Positions 26,879 to 36,943 of a stretch of 52,736 nt of DNA are shown in pieces. The position numbers and the translations under genes were made by a program. The DNA is from Porphyromonadaceae bacterium UBA7332. Lineage in GTDB: Bacteria > Bacteroidota > Bacteroidia > Bacteroidales > UBA7332. The DNA is taken from assembly GCA_002471225.1 (NCBI GenBank), contig DKPO01000028.1, positions 57,571 to 110,306 on the forward strand, written 5' to 3'. Within the stretch, counting starts at the first letter, position 1, and each line of letters begins with the position of its first letter. The notes beneath the pieces were generated by a model that saw only the letters and a program-made list of their open reading frames with translations, ran no database searches and was not told where the DNA came from.

Positions 26879-27940
26879 TTATTCAAAATAGATATAATGC
26901 GGAAAGATTCCGGCTTTAAACGATCGAATCAATGAACCATCATGAGGGTTATATTCAGAAATGACTGCTCTGGTCAACGAACCGTATAAAACTTCAGCAA
27001 AGAAAACAGTATTTTCTTTAGAAACAGACATCACATAAACAGTTTTCTGTTTATCGCCCTCATATTGCATCAAAGGAGCCTTAGGTGTTTGCGGATTATT
27101 TACATCAATTGAATAAAGCGTTCTGCTTGAATTGAAATAGATCGTTTCTTTATCGGGAGAAATATCTATACATGAGACCCATGAGTTAATATCAAGGTCA
27201 GATACATTCACTTCATGAATACATTGTTCAGTTACCGGATCAAAACAATATATTGTGTTCGTTCCGAAAACCCATAAACGATCTTGTTTATCCAGCAAAA
27301 GTTTCGAGAATTGAACCAAATCAAATGTTTCTCCCGATTTCGTTTTTAGTGTACGTTTACCTTGCTGCGTAATATTTCCTAAATCAAATACAGAAACCGT
27401 ACTACCTCCGACAAACAGTTTATTTTTAACCAACTGCATTTGGAAAGTGCTACCTCCCATATCGATTGTACGACGAAGCATTTTACGAGACGTTCCATGA
27501 TTAATGTCCATGATCATTAACTTGGAACTGAAACTTTGATCGGTTACTGCGATTGAGTCGCCCCCTAAGTGCTGAACATACATCGGGATTACATTCAAAT
27601 CAATAGGCATAGTTTCTACTGATTTATATGTTTTCGCATCAAACACTTCTATTTTCTTTGAGTTATTCAAAGGCACATAATAATTATCACCGATTTTGGT
27701 AAGAGACTGTGCAACGTCGCCCATTGGACGGCTATTGATTCTGCGGAATACGTCTTGTTCAACGTTGCCCATTTCTGACAGCGTTGTCAAAGAAGAAGTC
27801 CCGTATCCAAATTGTCCTTCATTAACTACAATAGCTCTCAGATTATTTGTTTGAGGCTCAACAGTATTCTCGGTTGATTCTGTACAGGCACTAAAAATCA
27901 GACCTAAACTCAGATATAGAAATATATTAATTTTTTTCAT
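26879..27940 (-). CDS. BtuG-like B12-binding surface lipoprotein
   Basis: This is a predicted outer-membrane lipoprotein of 353 residues, with its lipidation Cys in FSAC about 19 residues from the chosen start MKKINIF at 27940. An upstream Met at 27967 is possible, but the lipoprotein signal supports this one. The mature part is a seven-bladed-type beta propeller of the YncE/DUF5074 class, beginning VVNEGQFGYGTSSLTTLS and GDVAQSLTKIGDNYYV. These are recurring motifs of BtuG, which captures B12 at the cell surface and hands it to BtuB. It overlaps the upstream gene by 14 bp. The riboswitch and BtuB context strongly support this role. Confidence 0.83.
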   Translation of the reverse strand: MKKINIFLYLSLGLIFSACTESTENTVEPQTNNLRAIVVNEGQFGYGTSSLTTLSEMGNVEQDVFRRINSRPMGDVAQSLTKIGDNYYVPLNNSKKIEVFDAKTYKSVETMPIDLNVIPMYVQHLGGDSIAVTDQSFSSKLMIMDINHGTSRKMLRRTIDMGGSTFQMQLVKNKLFVGGSTVSVFDLGNITQQGKRTLKTKSGETFDLVQFSKLLLDKQDRLWVFGTNTIYCFDPVTEQCIHEVNVSDLDINSWVSCIDISPDKETIYFNSSRTLYSIDVNNPQTPKAPLMQYEGDKQKTVYVMSVSKENTVFFAEVLYGSLTRAVISEYNPHDGSLIRSFKAGIFPHYIYFE

Positions 27941-29093
27941 ACTTCGATACATAGATAGATTTAGCATTTTGACCTACTTCTGTTGTTCCGATTAATTCCC
28001 ATCCTTTGGAATCCGGGCGTACTTCAAAGACTTCACTTGGAGTATTTGGTGACTGTTTCTGATCGATAAATAATAAAGTTCCTTCTTTTGTTATTTTCAA
28101 ATCACATAATAAACCTACGTGTCTTAAGAATTCATATACCGGCTCATCTAATTCTGCCGGAGCATCAACGTCTACAGTATAAAATGCCTTGTGACTTCTT
28201 AGATAGACTGTTTTTCCGTCATTACTCATCGTATATGCAAGCTCGTTCATCGTTGACATTGTCACAGGCATTGTTATAGCATGCTTTACAGTTTCTGTCT
28301 TGGAGTCAATACAGAATAATTTATATTGTCTCTCGTCGTTTTCAGTAGCCGCAAACCATAAATTCCCGTTTTTATCAATCGATGGAACAGAATATCTGGA
28401 ACTTAAGTGTAAATTGGATTTAATTTTTCTGATGCCGGATTCATGTATATTCTTCACATCCATTACGATCAGATCCGGCTGAACAGGTTCGCCATTTCGG
28501 TTATCTCTGCACCCAAGCATAAATACTTTATCACCGATCTTCTTTACGGAATAGACTGTAAATCCAATATTAAGTTTTCGTTTGATCGTTGCTTTTCCGC
28601 TTATATCAGCTATAAAAGCATTCAGCTCTTCATCTTTGTATCTTCCTGCTACAATAATGGAGTCACCACCTAACCATTCGATGGTATAGGGTGTCATGTT
28701 TTGTTTAAGATCAATATGATCTACCTTCTTGAAAGAGTTTCCTTCCAATATACTCACACCATTGTCATTCCAGTTTGATCCATAAGCCAAAAGAACTTTG
28801 TCTTTGAAATGGAACGCAGCGTTAGGATCGCAAAGCACTTGCTCTCCGTTTACTGTTTTATAATAGTCATCAAAAACCGTCCCGTTTTTATGTACATAGG
28901 ATACTGAAGGAGTCTGACCTGAGTAATTGCCTTCTCTATTCAGAGTCAGATAACGAAAATCGACCGGAATAATAATTTCTGCAGGTTCTTTTTCACTTTC
29001 TGTTTTGTCTGTTACAACATTGTCATCACTGCATGACCATAATAATGCCGGAGCACTTAAAAGAATCAATCTGCACGTTTTAGATAATTGCAT
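27927..29093 (-). CDS. Second BtuG-like propeller lipoprotein
   Basis: This is a lipoprotein of 388 residues with a signal ending in LLWSC (lipid Cys about residue 21) and an acidic linker before a beta-propeller domain. Its blade pattern parallels the next gene: LNREGNYSGQTPSVSYVHKN near the N-terminus, then repeated strands such as YTIEWLGGDSIIVAGRYKD and YSVKKIGDKVFMLG. It is divergent in sequence from the 353-residue neighbour, so it may bind a different corrinoid or a different face of the receptor complex; this is inference. It is the first gene after the riboswitch, with the ribosome-binding region directly downstream of the aptamer. Confidence 0.75.
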   Translation of the reverse strand: MQLSKTCRLILLSAPALLWSCSDDNVVTDKTESEKEPAEIIIPVDFRYLTLNREGNYSGQTPSVSYVHKNGTVFDDYYKTVNGEQVLCDPNAAFHFKDKVLLAYGSNWNDNGVSILEGNSFKKVDHIDLKQNMTPYTIEWLGGDSIIVAGRYKDEELNAFIADISGKATIKRKLNIGFTVYSVKKIGDKVFMLGCRDNRNGEPVQPDLIVMDVKNIHESGIRKIKSNLHLSSRYSVPSIDKNGNLWFAATENDERQYKLFCIDSKTETVKHAITMPVTMSTMNELAYTMSNDGKTVYLRSHKAFYTVDVDAPAELDEPVYEFLRHVGLLCDLKITKEGTLLFIDQKQSPNTPSEVFEVRPDSKGWELIGTTEVGQNAKSIYVSKYEKN

Positions 29094-29251
29094 TTGTTTA
29101 AGTATTAAATTATTTAAGAGTGAATAAGTTAATACTTCGTGTTAGAGTAGATCGTTGGAATAAAATTCAAGAGAGGATTCTCAAATTCTGTCTTTCAATT
29201 AAAAGAGTGTTTCTTACCGACCATGCCTTAGCCCGAAGCATCAAATAAGCT

Positions 29252-29426
29252 ATCGATTTGGCAGGTCTTCTGGCTACCTCAAACTATACGCCTTCCCATT
29301 AAGTAAAATAACAGTGACATTTTGTATAGTTCTTTATTGAGGATTACAGCTGCGGGTACAGCTCCGAAATCACATCGGATTCCCTTTTAAACATGTAAAA
29401 ATATATTTACATTGTACCAAAACGAT
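29252..29426 (-). promoter_or_regulatory. Cobalamin riboswitch
   Basis: On the minus strand the hallmarks of the class appear in order: P1 5' strand (ATCGTTTTGG, 29417-29426), GGGAATCCGATG, GGAGCTGTACCCGCAGCTG, GTCACTG, GGGAAGGCG, and the B12 box AGCCAGAAGACCTGCC, closed by P1 3' strand (29252-29261, one mismatch). About 158 nt separate it from the first start codon. The downstream stretch has hairpin potential but no poly-U terminator that I could see, so control is probably at translation. It should switch off the B12 uptake operon when cobalamin is plentiful. Confidence 0.95.
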
Positions 29427-29456
29427 GCGAAATTAATATTTTTTCTTAGATAATTG

Positions 29457-29464
29457 CAAACATA
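29457..29464 (-). promoter_or_regulatory. -7 box upstream of the cobalamin riboswitch
   Basis: On the minus strand TATGTTTG fits TAnnTTTG 31 bp before the aptamer begins. A -33 TTG at proper spacing was not found, so this is tentative. Confidence 0.4.
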
Positions 29465-29560
29465 ACTTACAAAGTTTTTTTATGAAAAAATTTAACCATT
29501 GTGCAATCCTAAGAATTAAAAGGATTTAGAAACTTATACGCCTTCGTCTTAAATTCACGA

Positions 29561-29592
29561 TTGTAATTATTACATTATTCTTTATATCTTTG
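29561..29592 (+). promoter_or_regulatory. Promoter of nrdAB
   Basis: TTG at 29561-29563 and TATCTTTG at 29585-29592 fit the Bacteroidota -33/-7 pair with 21 bp between. Transcription would begin near 29599, giving a leader of about 110 nt before nrdA. Confidence 0.65.
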
Positions 29593-29708
29593 TATCCGAA
29601 TGAACGATGACTGTTTCGACACATCTGCTTATTTGATGAAACAGAATAGTCCGAAACATTATCAAGCAGACCCAATTTCTCTTTCTGATTTATGACTTAA
29701 ACAACAAT

Positions 29709-32228
29709 ATGGAAATTATAAAACGTAACGGCACCAAAGAACTTTATGATCGTCAGAAAATAGCTACTGCACTTCAAAAAAGTTTCCTTAGCACAGATAC
29801 ACCTTATACAGACGATGCAATAACCTCCTTAATAGATGAGGTAGAATTATTTGTAAATCAAGATATAAAAAATTGTTCTGTCGAGAAGATCCAGGATGAA
29901 GTAGAACGTGTCTTAATGGAAAACGGCTATTATTCGATTGCGAAAAGCTATATTCTTTATCGTTGGCAAAGAACCGAACGAAGACGATCTGTAGAGAAAA
30001 TTATTAACTGTCTGTCAGATTCTAATATTGGGGCTTTACTGAAGGAGATTCAAATCGATTATCCGCAAGAGGACTACGATCTGAATCGTCTTGCCGAAAA
30101 ATTCCATAGTTTTTGTAAAGCCGAAATGAAAGCTGAAGATAAACTATCTGCTTTGATTAAAGCTGCTGTCGAACTTACATCTCAAGATGCTCCTGACTGG
30201 GAGTTTATCGCTGCACGCCTACTGAGTTTTCAGTTGAACAATCAATTACACAAAGATCAGCAGGCTTTAGGATTCTCTTCATTTTATGACAAATTGAGAT
30301 ATCTGGTTGATGAAGGATTATATGGAAGTTATATCCTAAATCATTATAGCTTTTCTGAAATCCAGCAAGCTTCTGAATTTATTGATAACTCGAGAAACAA
30401 ATTATTTAATTATTCAGGTCTGGATCTGCTTATTAAGCGTTACTTAATACGCACTCATAATCATAAAGTCATGGAATCTGTTCAGGAAATGTATCTGGGG
30501 ATTGCTCTTCATTTAGCAATGAATGAGCCCAACGATCGTCTTGGATGGGTCAAAAAGTTTTATGATCTGTTGAGTAAACTTGAAATAACAATGGCTACGC
30601 CAACATTGTCAAATGCGCGTAAGCCTCATCATCAATTATCAAGTTGCTTTATTGATACTGTTCCGGATAGTCTGGAAGGTATCTACCGAAGTATCGATAA
30701 CTTTGCCATGGTCAGCAAATTTGGCGGTGGTATGGGGATGTATTTTGGTAAAGTCAGAGCTTCGGGTGGTAATATTCGCGGATTTAAAGGTATAGCGGGC
30801 GGAATTATACGTTGGATCAAACTTGTCAATGATACAGCCGTAGCTGTTGACCAGTTAGGGATGAGACAAGGTGCCGTAGCTGTTTATCTGGATGTCTGGC
30901 ATAAAGACCTGCCGGAGTTTTTACAATTACGTACAAACAACGGTGATGACCGAATGAAGGCTCACGATGTGTTCCCTGCTCTTTGCTATCCGGATTTATT
31001 CTGGAAAATGGCTAAAGAAAATCTGAATCAGGACTGGTATCTGTTTTGTCCGAACGAAATTCTTATGACAAAAGGATATTGCCTGGAAGATTATTACGGA
31101 GAAGAATGGGAAAAGCGATATTTCGAATGTGTACATGATGCACGTATTTCTAAACGCTCTATGAGTATTAAAGATATTGTCCGTCTTATTTTAAAATCGG
31201 CTGTCGAAACGGGTACTCCTTTTACATTTAACCGTGACATTGTCAACAGAGCCAATCCTAATGGTCATAAAGGGATCATTTATTGTTCGAACTTGTGTAC
31301 TGAGATTGCTCAGAATATGTCGGAAATCCAATCCGTTTCTTCTGAAATCAAAACAGAAGATGGAGATACAGTAGTTGTTAAGACTGTCAAACCGGGAGAT
31401 TTTGTCGTATGTAATCTGGCAAGTCTTTCTTTAGGTCATTTACCTTTAGAAGATAAAGACAGAATGCAAGAAAAAATAGCAACCGTTGTTCGTGCATTAG
31501 ACAATGTAATTGATCTGAACTTTTATCCTGTACCGTATGCAAAAATAACAAATCACCGTTATCGAAGCATCGGACTCGGTGTAAGCGGCTATCATCATGC
31601 TTTAGCGGTCCGCGGAATTAAATGGGAGAGCGAAGAGCATTTGCAATTTATGGATCAAGTTTTTGAACAAATCAACTTTGCAGCTATTAAGGCAAGTTCG
31701 GATATTGCTAAAGAAAAAGGATCGTACAGCTATTTTGAAGGAAGTGACTGGCAAACGGGAAGCTATTTCGAAAAAAGAAATTACAATTCAGAATCATGGA
31801 ATAAACTTGCCCATGAAGTTGCTACAAACGGTATGCGAAATGCTTATTTATTGGCTATCGCTCCGACCAGCAGTACAAGTATTATTGCAGGAACGACAGC
31901 AGGATTAGATCCTGTCATGAAACGCTTTTTCCTGGAAGAGAAAAAAGGAGCCATGCTTCCGCGTGTTGCCCCTGCCCTTTCGGACAAGACCTATTGGATT
32001 TATAAAGGTGCATATCTGTTGGATCAGCATTGGAGTATCAAGGCTGCAGGAGTAAGACAACGACACATTGATCAGGCTCAAAGTATGAATCTTTATATTA
32101 CGAATGATTTTACAATGCGTCAGGTTCTTGATCTTTATCTGGCGGCTTGGGAACAAGGAGTAAAAACCATATATTACGTCAGAGGTAAATCGCTTGAAGT
32201 CGAAGAATGCGAAAGTTGTGCATCTTAA
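29709..32228 (+). CDS. nrdA: Ribonucleoside-diphosphate reductase, class I alpha subunit
   Basis: This is the catalytic subunit that reduces ribonucleoside diphosphates to deoxy forms, 839 residues. An N-terminal ATP-cone (about 1-90) gives overall activity control. Catalytic residues are recognisable: Cys313 (SSCFIDTV) and Cys568 (VVCNLAS) form the disulfide pair, Cys530 with Glu532 (SNLCTEI) is the thiyl radical site, the Tyr822-Tyr823 pair (TIYYVRGKS) carries the radical, and C-terminal Cys834/Cys837 (CESC) shuttle reducing power. All are intact. nrdB starts 44 bp downstream. Confidence 0.96.
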   Translation: MEIIKRNGTKELYDRQKIATALQKSFLSTDTPYTDDAITSLIDEVELFVNQDIKNCSVEKIQDEVERVLMENGYYSIAKSYILYRWQRTERRRSVEKIINCLSDSNIGALLKEIQIDYPQEDYDLNRLAEKFHSFCKAEMKAEDKLSALIKAAVELTSQDAPDWEFIAARLLSFQLNNQLHKDQQALGFSSFYDKLRYLVDEGLYGSYILNHYSFSEIQQASEFIDNSRNKLFNYSGLDLLIKRYLIRTHNHKVMESVQEMYLGIALHLAMNEPNDRLGWVKKFYDLLSKLEITMATPTLSNARKPHHQLSSCFIDTVPDSLEGIYRSIDNFAMVSKFGGGMGMYFGKVRASGGNIRGFKGIAGGIIRWIKLVNDTAVAVDQLGMRQGAVAVYLDVWHKDLPEFLQLRTNNGDDRMKAHDVFPALCYPDLFWKMAKENLNQDWYLFCPNEILMTKGYCLEDYYGEEWEKRYFECVHDARISKRSMSIKDIVRLILKSAVETGTPFTFNRDIVNRANPNGHKGIIYCSNLCTEIAQNMSEIQSVSSEIKTEDGDTVVVKTVKPGDFVVCNLASLSLGHLPLEDKDRMQEKIATVVRALDNVIDLNFYPVPYAKITNHRYRSIGLGVSGYHHALAVRGIKWESEEHLQFMDQVFEQINFAAIKASSDIAKEKGSYSYFEGSDWQTGSYFEKRNYNSESWNKLAHEVATNGMRNAYLLAIAPTSSTSIIAGTTAGLDPVMKRFFLEEKKGAMLPRVAPALSDKTYWIYKGAYLLDQHWSIKAAGVRQRHIDQAQSMNLYITNDFTMRQVLDLYLAAWEQGVKTIYYVRGKSLEVEECESCAS

Positions 32229-32272
32229 TTTATCACTTGTTTATTTAAACCAATAACAGACCTATTATATAT

Positions 32273-33322
32273 ATGACTAATAAGCTATTAAAGAAAAACG
32301 CTTTATTTAACCCGGATGGAGATATCGAAATTCATTTAAGAAAAATGATCGGAGGTAATTCTACTAATCTGAATGACTTCAACAATATGCGATATAGCTG
32401 GGTTAGCGATTGGTATCGTCAGGCTATGAACAACTTTTGGATTCCTGAGGAAATAAACCTGACTCAAGATGCCAAGGATTATCCGAAACTCGAACCTGCT
32501 GAACGTAAAGCTTATGATAAAATATTAAGTTTTCTGGTATTTCTGGATTCTTTGCAAAGCAACAATCTGCCAAGTATAAGTGAATATATCACAGCAAATG
32601 AGATAAATCTATGTTTACATATTCAGGCTTTTCAGGAATGTGTGCATAGTCAAAGTTATAGCTATATGCTTGACTCCATCTGTAGTCCTGAGGAAAGAAA
32701 TGAAATTCTTTATCAATGGAAAACGGATGAGCTTCTTCTTGAAAGAAATACATTCATTGGTGATTGCTATAATGACTTTCAGGAGAATAAAAACGATTTC
32801 TCATTAATGAAAACGCTTATAGCCAATTATATTCTTGAGGGAATTTACTTCTATAGCGGATTTATGTTTTTCTATAATCTAAGTCGTAATGGAAAAATGC
32901 CGGGATCTGCTCAGGAGATCAGATATATCAATCGTGATGAGAATACTCACTTATGGTTGTTCCGGAATATAATTTTAGAGCTTAAAAAAGAAGAACCTGA
33001 ATTATTTACTGCCGATAAAATCGCACTCTATGAGGATATGATGCGTGAAGGTGTTCGTCAGGAAATAAAATGGGGACAATATGTTATCGGTGACCAGATT
33101 CAAGGATTGACACAACAAATGATAGCAGATTATATTCACTACTTAGGAAACTTACGCTGGACAAGCTTAGGCTTTGAACCATTATTCCCTGAGAATCTTA
33201 CTGAGCCTGAAACTATGAATTGGGTTTCTCAATACTCTAATGCAAATATGGTGAAAACCGATTTCTTTGAAGCTAAAAGCACTGCTTATGCAAAAAGTTC
33301 GGCACTAATAGATGACTTATAA
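32273..33322 (+). CDS. nrdB: Ribonucleoside-diphosphate reductase, class I beta subunit
   Basis: This is the radical-generating small subunit, 349 residues. The di-metal ligands can be placed: Asp92, Glu122 and His125 (QECVHSQSY), Glu189, Glu223 and His226 (RDENTHLW). The radical tyrosine is Tyr129, so this is a tyrosyl-radical enzyme rather than a class Ic variant with Phe. Making the radical needs oxygen or a dedicated activase, which is notable for a member of a mostly anaerobic order. It follows nrdA and ends at a strong terminator shared with the convergent galK. Confidence 0.95.
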   Translation: MTNKLLKKNALFNPDGDIEIHLRKMIGGNSTNLNDFNNMRYSWVSDWYRQAMNNFWIPEEINLTQDAKDYPKLEPAERKAYDKILSFLVFLDSLQSNNLPSISEYITANEINLCLHIQAFQECVHSQSYSYMLDSICSPEERNEILYQWKTDELLLERNTFIGDCYNDFQENKNDFSLMKTLIANYILEGIYFYSGFMFFYNLSRNGKMPGSAQEIRYINRDENTHLWLFRNIILELKKEEPELFTADKIALYEDMMREGVRQEIKWGQYVIGDQIQGLTQQMIADYIHYLGNLRWTSLGFEPLFPENLTEPETMNWVSQYSNANMVKTDFFEAKSTAYAKSSALIDDL

Positions 33323-33352
33323 TATATGAATTACCCTTCATGAAGAAAAATA

Positions 33353-33389
33353 AAAAAGAGGAAGCAAATTGAATTTGCTTCCTCTTTTT
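33353..33389. terminator. Bidirectional terminator between nrdB and galK
   Basis: A long stem beginning AAAAAGAGGAAGCAAA with its complement and a tiny loop has T-runs on both strands. It sits between the convergent nrdB and galK stops. Confidence 0.92.
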
Positions 33390-33412
33390 ATATCTGATAT
33401 AATCTATCAAAA

Positions 33413-34564
33413 TTAAGCGTTGATTTCTCTTGAACCATCACCAATATTTACAGGATAGATTTTACATTCTTTTCCAAATTTATCTTTGAATGCAACTTTT
33501 ACTTTTTCAATGAATGGCTCATACAATTCATCTTTAACCAAGTTGATTGTACAACCGCCGAAACCGCCACCCATAACGCGTGAACCAGTTACACCACATT
33601 CTTTAGCTACGTCATTTAAGAAGTCAAGCTCTTCACAACTAACTTCGTAAAGTTTGCTCATCCCGTGATGAGTTTCATACATTTTCTGACCTACTGTTTC
33701 ATAATCATCTTTTTCAAGAGCATCACAAGCATCCAATAAACGTTGAACTTCACCGATTACATATTCTGCACGCATATAATCTTCTGCAGAAATCTCGTTT
33801 TTCACTTCATTCAACATATCCATAGTTGCATCACGAAGGAATTTCACTTCAGGATGTCTTTTTGCAATAGCAGCTACAGCAGCCTCACAAGACTCACGTC
33901 TTTTATTGTAAGCAGAAGAAGCTAATTCGTGTTTAACCACTGAATCAACCAATACTAATTTATATCCTACCGGATTAAATGGTACATATTTATATTCTAA
34001 TGAACGGCAATCCAAACGAATCAAGTGACCTGTGCTACCAAATACAGACGCAAACTGGTCCATGATACCACATTTAACACCTACATAATTATGCTCAGTA
34101 GATTGTCCGATTTTAGCTAATTCGAATTTATCGATATTCAGACTGAATAATTGATTTAAAGCAAAAGCATAAGTACTTTCTAATGCAGCAGAAGAAGACA
34201 TACCTGCTCCTAATGGCACATTTCCTGAGAATACTGTATCGAAACCACCGATAACACCACCTCTTTTGATGATTTCACGGCATACTCCGAAAATATATTT
34301 AGCCCATCCTTGAGTCGGAGCATCTGCTTCGTTTAATCCGAATTCAGCATACTCATTCAAATCATAAGCGAATGCACGAACTTTATCAGTACCGTTCAAA
34401 CGGATTTCTGCTAACATTCCTTTGTCTACAGCACCTGGTAAAACGAATCCCCCGTTATAATCTGTATGTTCTCCGATTAAGTTAATTCTACCTGGAGAGA
34501 AAAATAATTTTCCGTCAGTTCCGAATAATTCATGGAACTTGCCTCTAACTTCTGATTTATTCAT
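33413..34564 (-). CDS. galK: Galactokinase
   Basis: This is a cytoplasmic GHMP kinase of 383 residues that phosphorylates alpha-D-galactose at C1, the first step of the Leloir pathway. The galactokinase signature GRINLIGEHTDYNGG is near residue 25, the ATP-binding loop is GNVPLGAGMSSSAALES, the catalytic Asp lies in GIMDQFASVFG, and the third GHMP motif is GSRVMGGGFGGCT. Other gal genes and a sugar transporter are not adjacent. Its upstream neighbour is a GH97 gene closed by its own terminator, so galK is probably transcribed separately. Confidence 0.96.
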   Translation of the reverse strand: MNKSEVRGKFHELFGTDGKLFFSPGRINLIGEHTDYNGGFVLPGAVDKGMLAEIRLNGTDKVRAFAYDLNEYAEFGLNEADAPTQGWAKYIFGVCREIIKRGGVIGGFDTVFSGNVPLGAGMSSSAALESTYAFALNQLFSLNIDKFELAKIGQSTEHNYVGVKCGIMDQFASVFGSTGHLIRLDCRSLEYKYVPFNPVGYKLVLVDSVVKHELASSAYNKRRESCEAAVAAIAKRHPEVKFLRDATMDMLNEVKNEISAEDYMRAEYVIGEVQRLLDACDALEKDDYETVGQKMYETHHGMSKLYEVSCEELDFLNDVAKECGVTGSRVMGGGFGGCTINLVKDELYEPFIEKVKVAFKDKFGKECKIYPVNIGDGSREINA

Positions 34565-34710
34565 TGTCTATTGTTTATATTTTAAGTTCTAACTAAAAGG
34601 TTCCGAAAGATATGAATTTTGTTGAATTTACAATACATTTTATACCATTTTATTTCTATTTTTTTAGAACGAGAAAACATAAATATTTAATTAGCAAAGA
34701 TTTAAATTAA

Positions 34711-34750
34711 ACAAAAAAAAGGTTAGACACTTTCTCAAGCATCTAACCTT
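34711..34750 (-). terminator. Terminator after the GH97 gene
   Basis: On the minus strand AAGGTTAGA pairs with TCTAACCTT (34719-34727 and 34742-34750) around a 14-base loop, followed by a run of eight T. It lies 23 bp past the GH97 stop. Confidence 0.8.
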
Positions 34751-34773
34751 ACATTCATTCACTAACAGAATTA

Positions 34774-36912
34774 TTATAACTTTTTCAATCCTTTCAATTG
34801 AGAAGGATTTGTAACCTCTATTACACTAATAGCGAAACCACCACCTGGTGCGCTTTTTTGTTTCAATTTAGATTTGTTTGTTACAACATACTTATTGATA
34901 ACATAAGCCTGAGGATTTTTCTCGTAATGAGCATCCTTTGCATCAGCATAAACAGTTGCTATATATTTTTTGTCCGGATCAAGGAAGTTGAAGTTAACCA
35001 TACTTTCGTGACCGTTTTCATCTACTGTCGAACCTACAAACCAGTTGTTTGATCCTTTTGCCTTACGAGCAATCGTAATGTAATCTCCTGGCTCTGCTTC
35101 AAGTACTTTTGTATCATCCCAATCAACAGCTACATCTTTAATAAACTGGAATGCATCCATATATTGTTCGTAATGTTCCGGAAGATCCGCAGCCATTTGT
35201 AAAGGACTGTACATCGTAACATATAAAGCAAGCTGACGAGCTAATGTAGTTCTTACCCATGAATCATTTTCAGGATTCAACTTATTCAATTGAGTCACAA
35301 AAATACCCGGAGTATAATCCATCGGACCACCAATCAATCTTGTAAATGGAAGAATCGTAGTATGATCCGGAGTATTTCCACCAAATGACTCGTATTCTGT
35401 ACCACGAGCAGACTCATTACCTATCAGATTAGGATATGTACGATGTAATCCCGTCGGTCTTACAGCCTCATGTGCATTCACCGAGATTTTGTAATCTGCA
35501 GCTTTTTTGATCGCATATAGATAATGATTATTCATCCATTGTCCATAATGGTGTTCTCCACGTGGAATAATATTCCCAACATAACCACTCTTAACAGAGC
35601 TATAGTTATTATCTACCATAAATTGGTATGCCTGATCCATATGACGCTCATAGTTACGAACAGATCCTGAAGTCTCATGGTGCATTTGAAGTTGAACACC
35701 TTTTTTCTTCGCATATTCTCTGATTTCAACTAAATCAAAATCAGGATAAGGAGTTACAAAATCAAAAACATAATCTTTTGATTTATCAAACCAATCTTCC
35801 CAACCTTCATTCCATCCTTCTACCAAAACCTGATCAAAGCCATGTTCAGCAGCGAAATCAATATATCTTTTTACTTTTTCTGTATTTGCAGAATGTTTTC
35901 CGTTAGGCGTAGTTTTTGAATAATCAGTTTCGCCTAATTTTACACTATTCAACTCATCTGTGTAAGCCCAAGATCCTTTGCCTGTAATCATTTCCCACCA
36001 AACACCAATATATTTAATTGGTTTGATCCATGAAGTATCTTCATATTTAGTAGGTTCGTTCAAGTTAAGAACCAGTTTTGACTCAAGAATTTCAGGAGCT
36101 TTATCACTTACGATCACCGTTCTCCAAGGAGATTGAGTTGGCGTTTGCATATATCCTTTATTCCCAACTGCATCCGGAGTTAAATGTGATTCGAAAATCA
36201 TGTTCTTATCATCTAAGTCCAAAGACATTGTTGAATAATCAACCAATGCAGCCTCGTGAAGATTTACATATAAGCCATCATCACTTTTAAGCATTAATGG
36301 AGTTTGAACTCCAGTATCTGAGAATGTTTTCTGAGAACAGTTCGGAGTAACAGCCTCTGGCATTTTAGCGCGAATTTCAGATAATTTTGACTTCGTATAG
36401 TTATACTCTTGTGTGTCATAATCACCCGGAATCCAGAAGGCATTCATATCACCCGGCATCGCAAACTGAGTTTTTTCCTCTTTAATTACAAAGTAATTTA
36501 AGTTTGGTTGCTCCGGGAATTCATAACGAAATCCTAATCCGTCATTAAACAAACGGAATCTGACAATCATCTCACGATCTGTATTCGGTTGCTTCAATGT
36601 AACCTCCATCTCGTTATAATGATTTCTGATTTCTTTAACTTCACCCCATACAGGTTTCCATGTTTCATCAAAAGTTGATGTTTTAACTCCTGATTCAACG
36701 AATCCGTCCATTAAATCCGGTTGATCTTTTAACTGAAGTCCCAAGCGACTTTCTTTAATAACCGGTTTATTTTTATAATCTAATTCATAGACAGGAACCC
36801 CGTCTTTTACTTCAAAATTTAGAATAAGATTTCCGTTAGGAGATTTGATCTCCTCAGCATTTGCAGCCAAAATTGACATCACACATGCTACAGATAAAAA
36901 GGCTTTCTTCAT
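34774..36912 (-). CDS. GH97 alpha-glucosidase (SusB-like)
   Basis: This is a periplasmic glycoside hydrolase of 712 residues that trims alpha-glucans. A signal peptide ends near residue 19 (LAANA). Residues of about 22-280 form the N-terminal beta-sandwich, followed by the TIM barrel. Glu413 (HHETSG), Glu482 (NAHEA) and Glu506 (ARGTE) have the same spacing (69 and 24 residues) as I recall for the catalytic Glu439, Glu508 and Glu532 of SusB. This points to the inverting alpha-glucosidase subtype rather than the retaining alpha-galactosidase. A SusR-like regulator gene lies 185 bp upstream on the same strand. The C-terminal beta domain is complete. Confidence 0.92.
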   Translation of the reverse strand: MKKAFLSVACVMSILAANAEEIKSPNGNLILNFEVKDGVPVYELDYKNKPVIKESRLGLQLKDQPDLMDGFVESGVKTSTFDETWKPVWGEVKEIRNHYNEMEVTLKQPNTDREMIVRFRLFNDGLGFRYEFPEQPNLNYFVIKEEKTQFAMPGDMNAFWIPGDYDTQEYNYTKSKLSEIRAKMPEAVTPNCSQKTFSDTGVQTPLMLKSDDGLYVNLHEAALVDYSTMSLDLDDKNMIFESHLTPDAVGNKGYMQTPTQSPWRTVIVSDKAPEILESKLVLNLNEPTKYEDTSWIKPIKYIGVWWEMITGKGSWAYTDELNSVKLGETDYSKTTPNGKHSANTEKVKRYIDFAAEHGFDQVLVEGWNEGWEDWFDKSKDYVFDFVTPYPDFDLVEIREYAKKKGVQLQMHHETSGSVRNYERHMDQAYQFMVDNNYSSVKSGYVGNIIPRGEHHYGQWMNNHYLYAIKKAADYKISVNAHEAVRPTGLHRTYPNLIGNESARGTEYESFGGNTPDHTTILPFTRLIGGPMDYTPGIFVTQLNKLNPENDSWVRTTLARQLALYVTMYSPLQMAADLPEHYEQYMDAFQFIKDVAVDWDDTKVLEAEPGDYITIARKAKGSNNWFVGSTVDENGHESMVNFNFLDPDKKYIATVYADAKDAHYEKNPQAYVINKYVVTNKSKLKQKSAPGGGFAISVIEVTNPSQLKGLKKL

Positions 36913-36943
36913 TTATAATGATTTTAAGTGTTTGTCGATATTG

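Noticed and set aside
29094..29251. Rho-independent terminator as riboswitch expression platform
   Set aside because: Hairpin potential exists past the aptamer but no T-run follows it, so translational control seems more likely.
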